Assembly: GCF_032118995.1 (NCBI RefSeq)
Contig: NC_092652.1
Coordinates: 24,045,044 to 24,109,043 of the forward strand
Direction: 5' to 3'
Source: Asterias amurensis
Lineage: Eukaryota > Echinodermata > Asteroidea > Forcipulatida > Asteriidae
DNA: 64,000 bases
Positions within the stretch are counted from its first letter, which is position 1; every line of letters begins with the position of its first letter. The notes under the pieces were generated by a model. It saw only the letters and a list, made by a program, of their open reading frames with translations. It was not told where the DNA came from and made no database searches. Positions 35,501-44,980 of the stretch are shown here, one piece after another. The translations under genes and the position numbers were made by a program.

Positions 35501-38500
35501 TCAAAAAACTACGCTACATGTACTTTAGAACTCACAATGTTTTATACAATCACCAGTTCTCCCTTGCTCATTACCAAGTAAGTTTTTATGCTAACAATTA
35601 TTTTGACTACTGCAGTATACTGGTAATCATCAACAGTGTCTGTGCCTGGAATGGTGTTTTTGGGCAGATCAAAATCAACACTTGAACTTCATTATCATTC
35701 AATAAAAAAAAAAACCATAAAAGACTTCAGTCATAAGTCTACTGGCCCAACACTCAAACTAGTGGCCTCGGGCCTGCAGTCCAGGAGTGGGTTCAAGCCC
35801 TGACTACATTTATGTGTGATTATTGTTAAATTACTCTTGTTATACTTGTCATGTAAATGAGGGGTGGGGGTCGGTGAGAGTCACTGCAGAGAAAAGAAAT
35901 CTGAAACCGGGATCCAGATCTCTGGAGGTACATTGACATGATGACATCTCCACCTTTTGGTAACCTCTGGGAGTTATACATACAAATGTAGACCTCAAGG
36001 AAGTTATGGAAACGGTATACTCAGTGCTACAGAAGTAGATCAAAGAGCAAGGTTTAGCTCATTTTGGAAGGGAAAAAAAACTTAGTTTGTTTGCCAGGTT
36101 GACTTCATAAAGTCTGAATTCAGATAAAATCTTATATTTATTATCCCTGTGTAATGTCTTTTTCAGTCGTGTCTGTCTCACCATGTTTTGGGATTGGGTT
36201 TTTTCTTGTCTATCTCGTTCATGTTTAGGATGTCATTTTTTTTTCCCGTGTTTTTTTCGGGCCAACATGGCTCTGCTCAGCGCCGAATTCTGCACTTCCA
36301 TTTACCAACTCTCTGCTTACATGGAAGCACCGAATTTCTGCGCTACCTGTATTTAAAAGCTTAAAATGCCTAGTAATGTCGAGTATGCACACGCAGAAGC
36401 CAAAATTCGCCGCTACCCTGTGCAATTCGCTTGCCGTAAGCACATAATTCCCTGCTTCTGTAAGCGCCGATTCTGTGCTTACGGTAAGCAGAGCCATGAA
36501 ATTGCGCCCAAGTTGTTTTCTACATAAAGCCTTGGTTTGAGACCTTATGTTCTCCCCCTCTCTCACAATGATCACAAGGCTACTTATCAGTAGTTTCTAG
36601 TGCAATATTTACTTTATTCACTCTTGCATGAAATAAAATGTCATCTTAAATTGAATTGATTTGGGGTTGAACAAAGACAAATTACTATTAAAGCCATTAT
36701 ACACTTTCGGTACAGAAAAAAAAAAAAAAGGGTTCACAGATTTACAAAACTTACAGGATTTACAGAAGGTAATGAAGAAAGACTTCTCTTGAAATATTGT
36801 TCCATGAAATGCTTTACTTTTTGAGAAAACATTAAAACAATATCAATTCTCGACACCGAGAATTACGGATTTATAGTAAACACATGTCATGACATGGCGA
36901 AACGTGCGGAAACAAGGGTGGGTTTTCCCGTTATTTTCTCCCGACTCCAATGACCGATTGAGCCTAAATTTTCACAGGTTTGTTATTTTATATATAAGTT
37001 GTGATACACGAAGTGTGGGCCTTGGAAAATACAGTTTCCCGAAAGTGTCCAATGGCTTTAAACTGAGCTAAAAAGTTGCATCCAATATTTCATAACATTT
37101 TTATTATAGGGTTCAATGTTGTGCACAATTTTATGTCGCAGGTTAGGTTTTCTGAGACTGCAAAGTTGATTGATTTGTTCTCATTTCAGAATGCATGAAC
37201 TGTACGACTTGATTCCATCTGGATACAAATCTGAGTAACAATGGCCGAGCAAACCAAAGTCATCCTATGGTCTTATCCCCGGACTGTCTCTTCTACTTTT
37301 GTGAAGTGTATGAGTAATGTCCCCGACTCGAAAATGCTGTTTGAGATGTACACCGCTGCTAGGTTCTACGGACCGGAAGGAATGTTCTTTGACAAGAAAA
37401 GCCAGACGCCATCAGCATCAGAAGTTGCCCAAGCTGATCCTGGATCCGGTTTCAACAGCTCAATCTGCACGTACGAGTGGCTGAAACATCATCTAGAGAC
37501 AGGGTACCCGGACAATAAGTTTGTGTTCAGCAAAGAGCTGACGTTTTGCATCGCAGGAAAGTTTGACTACATTCCAGATTCTGGCTACCGCCATGCCTTC
37601 CTGATCCGCAACCCTGCAAAGGTCCTACCGTCGTGGCACTTAGTGGTGACGGAAATGATAACTCTCATGGCCAAACAGGGAAAAATGCCAGCGACGGCAG
37701 ACATTAGCAAAATTTCATTTGAGAGAGCATCCTCTTTCATACAGGCAACGTGTGATTTATATTCACACATCAAAGATAAAGGTCTGGATCCCGACCCCGT
37801 CATCATAGATTCTGATGACCTTCTGAATGATCCAGAAGGTGTTCTGTCCAGGTTTTGCCAGAAAATGGGAATCCCATACAGTGATGCATTGCTGAGATGG
37901 GAACCTGGGGTTGAGGTTGTGGAAGACTGGACTGTCAGCCAAGAACTGCTGAACAATCTGAAATACACAGAAACCTGTAAGAACTTCCGCAAACATCCTT
38001 GTTTTTTGAAGCCAAAACCTAAAGCTGATCCAGAGGTGTCAGCTGAAATGCAAAACTTGATTGATATTTCAATGCCATACTACACACAGATGTATGAGAA
38101 AAGAATGAAGTAAAAAACCACAGTGGTAGTAAGAACAAAATGAACCAGAAACCTTTAATTAAAAATATGATCTTCAAATCAAGAGTTACGTATTATGATG
38201 GTGAGTGGATAGCATTTATGTAATAAAAAGGGTATGACAATTAAAAAGTGGTTGAACGTGGGCGTGACACGCGAGCTTGTACCTGTGCTTACAAGACAGT
38301 TTCCTCATTCCTATTGGTCGAGAGCAACGGCCGGGCAGTTGTTCCACATCACGCGATACGTGACCAGGCCTCGTTGGGTTTAAACCACTAGTTGAAAACC
38401 TCTTCACCACACATTGATTCCCTTATTAAAATCTACATATGTAGTATCAGAGTAAGTTTAATTCATTCATATGAGGTGGGATGTAATTAATTTGTTTAAA

Positions 38501-39393
38501 TATAGGATTTGTGTAGAACTAATTTTTGTGTGTGTAGCGAAAGGTCTTTTTTCGATACTCTATATTGTTTGTTAAGAATTGTTTGTCAATTTGCGCATTG
38601 ATGCCAATTTGCTTAAATGAGCTCTATAAAAGTTGCGTGTTATTATTAAAATATTTTAAGTGTTTTTAAACAATAAATAACAAAATGTAGTGGGAACCTA
38701 TAAAGCTTCTGAACTAGGTATTCTGTCTGGTTAAAGTGCTGTGTCATTGTATTTTACCAGACGTTGATTTCACCAAACTCTTAGGATTAATCTTAGGACT
38801 TACATAGGAAGATTTACTTCTGTATTCGAAGACGTTAGGATGCATTGAACCTGTCCTAAGTAACTTGAGATAGGATTAATTCTCTAGTAATTTGTGAAAT
38901 GGGCTGCTGTTCTTTGGCTGTATAGTGAACTCTCTGCAATAAGACTTGCACGAACGTCTCCACATTTGATACAGGGGAGGGCCTGCAGAAGTGTAGTGCG
39001 TGGCGATGCACATTTTCCCCAACAAAAACTTGCAGAGAAAACCATAATAGAGTGCTCGAGAATGCACAGGCTAAGGGCTTTTACAACCAACACCAGATAT
39101 AAAAGAAAACATTCCCAAAACCTTGTGTCAATTCAGCGTCCTTTGGTGAAACATTAAAACTCCAGAAAGCCAATTACCAAGCGTGTTCAGTGCCATTAAT
39201 GGTGACAGTAATAAAGTAGTCCCCTTTATTGTGTTTCTTGTCTCGTAATTATTAAACATAATTGTATCTTACCAAGCGGAACGAACGGTTCATTGACGGC
39301 CTTCCTCTTCAGTTTCTCCGTTACAGTCTCCTGGTATTGACCGTAGTCGATGTTCGGTGTTTGTGTTGTTCTGGGACTTGCGGAATTAGACAT
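32598..39393 (-). CDS. HIGD1A: HIG1 hypoxia-inducible domain protein, HIGD1A-like
   Basis: Small mitochondrial inner-membrane protein tied to respiratory-chain assembly and hypoxia response (family knowledge). Two coding exons: 39393-39273 and 32776-32598 (stop TAA 32600-32598); 300 nt, 99 residues (human HIGD1A has 93). The splice joins G of CTT-G to GT, giving the Gly of PFVPLG, the family-conserved entry to TM1. The domain has two hydrophobic spans around a basic loop (SYKHRKGMSTSIYLMRLR). The HIG1 signature I-x3-R-x-R-x3-Q is seen as IYLMRLRVAAQ. The run VVGAMTIGAGYTM favours HIGD1 over HIGD2. The start ATG 39393-39391 lies in an exon whose acceptor (TTTCCCAG) precedes 39433; a 5' UTR exon may lie at 41780-41639. 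The intron is 6.5 kb and hosts an opposite-strand gene. Confidence 0.92.
32809..33000 (-). repeat. SINE tail fragment
   Basis: Contains CGCTCAAGGCGCTTTATAC and CCTGCAAGGTATTGTATG, matching the 3' part of the 21309-21712 SINE in the same orientation. A similar piece lies at 13850-13950. Confidence 0.45.
33611..33916 (+). mobile_element. Family 1 foldback element, 3'-truncated
   Basis: It begins GTTAAAGACATTATTGGTAA and breaks off after GAGCTCAAATTTTCACAG. The central hairpin is present. Confidence 0.75.
34971..35074 (+). repeat. 52-bp tandem duplication
   Basis: Two nearly identical units start at 34971 and 35023 (GTAGTGCCATAAAATTAGCA). They differ by TTTGCG/TTCGCG. Confidence 0.85.
35262..35648 (-). 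mobile_element. Family 1 foldback element, reverse, diverged
   Basis: Reverse-oriented body text (CTTCTCACTTG, CAAACCTGGGCAAAATTTTGACTCAATTGG, AACAATTATTTTGACTA) with a damaged terminal repeat on the left. Confidence 0.65.
36259..36509. mobile_element. Inverted-repeat element, family 6 (GGGCCCAATTTCATGGCTCTGC ends)
   Basis: The left end GGGCCAACATGGCTCTGC and right end GCAGAGCCATGAAATTGCGCCC are inverses. Better copies lie at 48779-49004 and 52036-52265; shorter relatives at 27316-27421, 28809-28932 and 45290-45412. Confidence 0.7.
36688..37061 (+). mobile_element. TTAA-flanked foldback element, family 2, complete
   Basis: TTAAAGCCATTATACACTTTCGG at the left and CCGAAAGTGTCCAATGGCTTTAA at the right, with both TTAA flanks intact. 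It shares TTTTCACAGGTTTGTTATTTTA with family 1, so the two families are related. It lies about 130 bp upstream of the acceptor of the sulfotransferase-like coding exon. Confidence 0.85.
37241..38113 (+). CDS. PAPS-dependent sulfotransferase-like protein
   Basis: A 290-residue protein with a single uninterrupted coding exon. P-loop-type 5'-PSB motif at residues 12-20 (YPRTVSSTF) and 3'-PB motif at 123-132 (RNPAKVLPSW), the arrangement of sulfotransferases that bind PAPS (established). A later SDDLLNDPEGVLSRFCQKMG segment matches the C-terminal helix region of this family. There is no signal peptide or membrane span, so it is probably cytosolic. The ATG at 37241 lies about 50 nt after a good acceptor (CTCATTTCAG, exon start 37190), which implies at least one upstream 5' UTR exon. 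AATAAA at 38672-38677 may end the transcript. The gene is nested on the opposite strand within the HIGD1A intron. The substrate is unknown; similar proteins have been labelled as aminotransferase-like in databases, but no aminotransferase feature is seen. Confidence 0.88.
   Translation: MAEQTKVILWSYPRTVSSTFVKCMSNVPDSKMLFEMYTAARFYGPEGMFFDKKSQTPSASEVAQADPGSGFNSSICTYEWLKHHLETGYPDNKFVFSKELTFCIAGKFDYIPDSGYRHAFLIRNPAKVLPSWHLVVTEMITLMAKQGKMPATADISKISFERASSFIQATCDLYSHIKDKGLDPDPVIIDSDDLLNDPEGVLSRFCQKMGIPYSDALLRWEPGVEVVEDWTVSQELLNNLKYTETCKNFRKHPCFLKPKPKADPEVSAEMQNLIDISMPYYTQMYEKRMK
38114..39272. other. Sulfotransferase-like gene 3' region within the HIGD1A intron
   Basis: Probable 3' UTR with AATAAA at 38672. 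Near 38760-38900 there is text with TTAGGATTAATC and CCTAAG that looks repeat-derived. No other gene is seen. Confidence 0.4.
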
Positions 39394-39754
39394 CTTCTTC
39401 GTTTCTGAAGTCAACTGGTCAAGTATGAAATCTGGGAAAGAAAATGTGTTGAGGAATTTCTTAAAATGGCTGCTGTTCTTCTGATTGAGGTATGTGTGAA
39501 GTGCAACTTTGGTGAAATTTCTTAGTAAATTAAGTGACTATTAGATCTTAATAAAAATGCATGAAGCTGTGAAACGATGCTCATTAGATTCCATAATTTC
39601 TTTGTATAATTTCAAAACAAAAACGTGTTCCAGATGGTTCAGAAATCTCATATTTTCAACATTTTCTTCATAACTGACTATTAATGTAGACAATTTAACA
39701 AAAGTTTGGCTGCTGTTTACGACTAAAGACAACTCACTAAATACTCAATAAAAA

Positions 39755-40690
39755 CCCAATATTTATGCTACTCTTTACAAACTGAAAATACCTCTCTCAA
39801 AGTACTTGAACTCGACTTTTGCTAACTGTACTTTAAAAATGTTGAATACTCTTAGTTTTTGCTACTCTTTTAAGTCTTACTTTGTAACTCAAAAAACCTG
39901 GCCTTGCAACTGTTAAAACTCAAAATCAAATACTCGCATGAAATACATGTGTACTCAACTGCAAAGGGGTGGTCGCATGGTTTTTGCTACTCTTGTCTTA
40001 GTCTTAAAACTATGACTGCGGTTAATTCTGCTATGAATGGGGGGACGATAGCGTAATGAACCTCATTCTTAGATTAGAAGTAGGTTTTTGCTAATCTTTC
40101 TATCAACTTTGGTTGATCCTGGCCATCACATTAAGTTTGTTTTGTAATTTCCTGTTTATCTTGCTTTGTATTTACTTTTGCATTTATATTATTTATTTTA
40201 TTATATACAGTGTGTACTGTCTGTTTGTATTTGTAATTGTTTAATGGACAAAATAAAGAATAAGAATAAGGATAAGAACTAAAACATCTCGGTTGAATTT
40301 TGAAATACTCCAATGTTTTTTGCTACTTTCTTACGATTAAAAAAACTCACTTGAATTTAATTACGCCCACTCAATGGCTTTTGATACTCTTTCTTACAAA
40401 ATACAATACAACTCAAGAAAACTCACTTGTTAGAAAAAACTAAATGGTTTATGCTACTCTTTCATCCAACCCCAAAGGAAAACATCACTTTTTGACTTTG
40501 TTTTTTTTAGTTGAAGTTTTGGATAACTTTCCATATCCTGCCATGCCACCACTTTTTCACTCATTTTTACAAAATAGGATTAGGCCCCTACATCATCTTG
40601 ATTTTTTTTATTGAAAAAGAAGGGGCGTGATACGGAAACTTTCCAAAGTTTTTGCTACTCACTCTGATATACTTTTTGCTACTCAATTTG
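39755..40690 (-). repeat. Degenerate interspersed motif TTTTTGCTACTC
   Basis: Nine forms of TTTTTGCTACTCTTT occur at roughly 39761, 39855, 39981, 40085, 40315, 40378, 40448, 40649 and 40672, separated by 25-180 bp of AT-rich sequence with CTCACTTG or CTCAA pieces. It looks like an eroded minisatellite; orientation is nominal. Confidence 0.6.
40516..40656. mobile_element. Inverted-repeat element, family 8, diverged
   Basis: The left end GGATAACTTTCCATATCCTGCC and right end TGATACGGAAACTTTCC match the cleaner copy at 43664-43795. Confidence 0.55.
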
Positions 40691-40698
40691 AATTGTTT

Positions 40699-41319
40699 AG
40701 TAACAATTTGGTGAACATATAAAATAACTTAATAAAGGCAGTGGACACTATTGGTAATTAATCAAAACAGTTATTAGCAGTAAAAGCACACAACTTCGTG
40801 TGACAAGGGTGTTTTTTCTATTATTATTATCTCACAACTTTGAGGACCAATTGAGCTCAAATTTTCACAGGTTTGTTATTTTATGCATATGTTGAGATAC
40901 ACCAAGTGAGAAGACTGGTCTTTGACAATTACCAATAGTGTCCATTGTCTTTAATAAGTTATTTCTTTCTGTATCACCAACCCAACAACTCCACAGCACA
41001 TGTATTGTAACAGTGTATAAAGTAAAGAAACATTTCTGTATACAGAAATGTTTCTTACTTTTAATTTAAAAGTAAATGTAAATGTTTCTTTACTTTTAAG
41101 TTTTACTGTAAGTCAACAGATGTGCAACTCTGGTCTGGAGTCTTTGGGTTGGTGATGAAAGAAAATATAACTTATTAATTGTTTATACACTTACAGTACA
41201 CTTACACTTAAGGTTTGATGGGATTTTTAATATTGTTGTAGGCTTATGCCTTTTATTTTTAACAATTAAGTTATTTTATTTTAAAAAAATAAGTTAAAAA
41301 TGTTCACCAAATTGTTACG
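40699..41319. mobile_element. Palindromic element carrying a nested family 1 copy
   Basis: The outer arms are GTAACAATTTGGTGAACAT and its inverse near 41300. Inner pairs are CACCAACCCAA/TTGGGTTGGTG and AGAAACATTTCTGTATACAG/inverse. At 40733-40954 a shortened family 1 element (internal deletion) sits at a TTAA within the left arm. Confidence 0.75.
40733..40954 (+). mobile_element. Family 1 foldback element, internally deleted, nested
   Basis: TTAATAAAGGCAGTGGACACTATTGG at the left; CCAATAGTGTCCATTGTCTTTAA at the right. About 160 bp, including the central hairpin, are missing relative to full copies. Confidence 0.8.
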
Positions 41320-41638
41320 AAACACTTTATCCTGCGACCATTTGTTCACTAAATAATAACTGTTATCAAAAGCAGTATCTCATTTTAGTGAAAAAGGGTG
41401 GTAAAGTAAGTATCATGAATTAAAATGTGGCTGTCGGAAGTTTTACCATGGTTTTACCCTTTCTGGCAGTGGTGGTAGCAATCAAGATTGCAATTGCATC
41501 ACATTGTGATTCACAATGATAAGCCCAGATCAGGGATCAGTCCATTCAAATAAACAAATTACATATTAAACGATTGTTTTATTGATAATTCGTCCATTAT
41601 TTCCTCACCGGAAACCTGTATCAATTAGTCATTTTTAC

Positions 41639-41780
41639 CTGAAAAGAGGACTTCAGTCGTGCGTGTCGTCAATAAATCACAAACGCGTTTTCGTCGTAAA
41701 AATTTCGGCAGCAGACGATGAGGCAGCAGGAAGATTGATGAAACCACGGTCAGCTGGGGAGCAGTTGCAAAATAAGTATC
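41639..41780 (-). other. Candidate 5' UTR exon of HIGD1A
   Basis: A minus-strand donor CTTTTCAG-GTAAAAATG ends at 41639. The exon body is locally richer in CG dinucleotides (ACGACGAAAACGCG, GACGACACGCACG) than its surroundings, as at a promoter. It could pair with the acceptor before 39433. The upstream limit is arbitrary. Confidence 0.35.
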
Positions 41781-41914
41781 CGAAGTAAGTGTGTAATAGA
41801 TTAAACTTCCCAAAGTCTTCCCTTCACTTAAATCAGGTTCATCGCTGTTCAAACTGTGTACAAACTTTTTCTGTGATAGCGCCCTCTTTTGAAACGTTCT
41901 CCTTCCAGAGCCCA

Positions 41915-42122
41915 GGGGCCAATTTCATAGAGCTGAAAAATAGCTCGCTTATTTTACACATGTTACTGGCCAAAATTTCATGCCATAAACATTGCTTGTG
42001 ACTGGTTGTTGTTGACTTAGCATAACAATTGAGTGGAGTCTTGGCCAGTTATCTGATTTTACTAAGCAAGGGTTTTTTTGCTTAAGGCAAGATTTTGTGC
42101 TGAAGCAGATGAAATTGGCCCC
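41915..42122. mobile_element. Inverted-repeat element, family 4
   Basis: GGGGCCAATTTCATAGAGCTG and the inverse ending ATGAAATTGGCCCC. Confidence 0.75.
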
Positions 42123-43663
42123 ATGTAATTAGAATCATAATATCCCGGCGGCGAACAACCTGGGCGGACACCGTCAACCACTACAGGCTATGGGTTTATG
42201 ATTAGACACCGTGTTCTTTTATTAGTTTAAATAAATAATAACAATAAAATTTAAAAGAAATTGGGGGAGGCCTGGCCTTATCTTCCCCTTTTTGGAAAAG
42301 AAGCCGGGCGATCAACTGATACTTAAAAAAAAGATTATTTGGCCCAAATAAACTGTTTGTTGTTTTCAAACAGCACTGTAAAATTTCCATTTTTTTTTTT
42401 TTTTTTAATGGAAGGGCTCGATAGCTTAACACGGGAAGCTCATTCCAAGCTTCCAATATTATTTTCCAAGTGGACTTGCAACAGGACGTGAAGTAGGTCT
42501 AACATGCTCATCAGTACTGATACCTTTTTGTTTTGCATTCTTTGGTCAACTGTTGTACATATGCAGCTTGAAGGCTGCCCGCATGAACACATCTTCTTCT
42601 GAGTCTGTTGGCGCAAAATCTTTCGTGCGGACGTGTGCCCTTTGCTTTTTTGTTCTGCTGGTGTATTTTATTACTATTTCCACTTTTAATGACTGCATGC
42701 TTCCTGTAACACCATACCTCATATTTGTGTGTTGTGTTGTTCTCAAAAAAATATATACGAGTCAAAGAACCACAAGTTTATGAGATTTTGACGTAAGTTA
42801 GTCAAAATGACTAATAGTGTTGTTTTGCCTAAGAGTGTAGCAATCAAACAATAGACCCTTCCCTGATAGAGCGGCCATCTTCCATGTGCACGACATGGAG
42901 GTAAAATCTTCGCCACTTTGGAGCGGAAAAAAACACAATTTTCACCGAATTCATTAAGTTGGTCTTACCATGCTACCGCCATGGTCTTATTATAACCAAC
43001 TCTCCAACCAAATTACAATAATTTACTTAGGTATTAAATAAACCCTTATCCCAAAACATTGTTATAATTAACAAATTAAAATTATTATTAAACTAAATTT
43101 TGCAAGGACTGTGAGAAGTTTAGTTATTACCCTGGATGCATGCAAATTATTTACTTCGGATACTTAATGGCATTTGAGTTAACACGCCATGGGTCAATGC
43201 ACAAGGTCACATGTGTCATTTACATACGGAGCACATCACGTACACACACAATCTGACAAGTCGATCACCGAGTGCAAAGGTCACGTCAAAGTTTATATAT
43301 TTTTTCCGAACGTACAGTGTACCAAGTTGTATGCTGAACTTCGCTCGTCCCCCTATTAAAAGTCAGTACCCTATCACGAATGAAAAGTTGGGAAGGAGGT
43401 TAAAAATATCACATGACTCGCAGACAGTGGTGGTGTATGTCATGATGTGTGTGTGTCGTGTGTGTGGTGTGAAGTAGCGGATTCGAAGTAGCAAACCAAG
43501 CAGCTGTATTTGATTGTGTGTGTTGTGAATGGAATATGATGTGAAGTTCTTCGTTTCTTGGTCTGTTCATGACAGCTGCTATTTTTAGCTGTTTGCACTT
43601 GCAGCACCCAGGTAATAATTGTTAATGAATACTTGATGTGTTTTTAATTTTTAAAAGAAAGTA

Positions 43664-43795
43664 GGATAACTTTCCGTATGGCGCCACCACTTTTTCACTC
43701 ATTTTTACAAAAAGGGATATCTCATTGAGGTAAATTAGATACTATATTATTCTATTTCGAATGAAAAAGTGGTGGCGCCATACGGAAACTTTTCC
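43664..43795. mobile_element. Inverted-repeat element, family 8
   Basis: GGATAACTTTCCGTATGGCG and CCACCACTTTTTCA are mirrored by TGAAAAAGTGGTGG and CGCCATACGGAAACTTTTCC, about 130 bp in all. It abuts a truncated family 1 element at 43793. Confidence 0.8.
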
Positions 43796-44176
43796 AATTA
43801 TCAGCATAAAACCTCATTTGCTTGGTAGCGAGTAATGGGGAAATGTTGATAGTTAGTAGGCCTAAGTATATAAAACATTGTGAGAAACGGCTCCCAATGA
43901 AATGACATAGTTTTCAAGAAAGAAGTAATTTTCCACGAATTTGATTTTGAGACCTCAACTCAAGTTTAGAATCTGAGGTCTCAAAATCAAATATCTGAAA
44001 GCACACGACTTTGTGTGACAAGGGTGTTTTTTCCTTTAATAGTTATCTCGCAACTCCGACGACCAATTGAGCTCAAATTTTCACAGGTTTGTTGTTTTAT
44101 GCATATATATGTTGAGATACATGTACACCAAGTGAGAAGACTGGTCTTTGACAATTACAAATAGTGTCCACTACTG
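43793..44176 (+). mobile_element. Family 1 foldback element, 5'-truncated
   Basis: It starts within the terminal repeat (AATTATCAGCATAAAACC) and ends ACAAATAGTGTCCACTACTG. The central dyad is extended. Confidence 0.75.
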
Positions 44177-44980
44177 CGGCCCTAGATTCCTTTTTTCAAA
44201 ATGTTGACATTATCCGTCATAACTGTCATAACCGATAATGTAACAATTTCGAAAAAAAGGAATCTATCGCCCAAAGTCACTGGGTCTAGAGGTAGAATAA
44301 CTTTACACTGTCAATGAAAAACTATCTAGATCTAATGAACTTCCCTCTTGAATTGTAAGGGCACAGCAATTTTCCCTCTGCTGTTATTGTTAATAAGGCC
44401 GGGTCACTTCTACTAAAGTCTAAACAGTTAAAGATGAGGAAATGTAAAAACTTTTTATAAAAAGCACCACATCAAAAGCACAGGGCACCATGGTAATTGC
44501 TGTGGGTGTCATGGATTAATTTGAGGCCTGCTTTTTGTAACTGTGCATACTGGTGACATTGTACTTTAGCTTTCTTTTATTGATTGTAAATGTTCTTTTA
44601 TAACCAATAGCAGAGGCACTGTGATATACTTTGTGGAGAAGCGGATATCTGGTAACAAGTAATCAAGAAGTTTTGGTTCCTTCAGTGCTGCATCATAGAA
44701 TTTAAGCTTTATACGTAAACACGGTTGACACAGCGAAATTTACTTCACCCATGAACTTCCATCAGCCAGGAAAACTACACATGCATATTATTTCATGAAG
44801 ATAATAAACACAACTGGAGGAAATGGTGCTGTTCTCCAATTACACCACTATAGGTAGTGATGGTGTTCCAGATAAACACAACTAATTGCTCCACGGAATT
44901 CCATTTCCTTGTTGCGATATATGACTTTCCAGTGATTTCCTTGAATCCTGAATTGTGGTGTCGATAACTTGACCGTCAAA

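Larger units (their letters stand above)
39434..44980. other. HIGD1A-STK11IP divergent intergenic stretch
   Basis: Contains the degenerate TTTTTGCTACTC repeat (39755-40690), the interrupted palindrome 40699-41319, a candidate HIGD1A 5' UTR exon (41780-41639), foldbacks at 41915-42122 and 43664-43795 and family 1 at 43793-44176. The STK11IP 5' UTR and promoter are expected near the right end but I cannot place a start site. Open frames at 42553-42783 on both strands lack support. Confidence 0.45.

Noticed and set aside
42553..42783. Hydrophobic 76-residue plus-strand open frame (and its minus-strand shadow)
   Set aside because: No homologue recalled and no promoter or splice context; could be chance in T-rich sequence.
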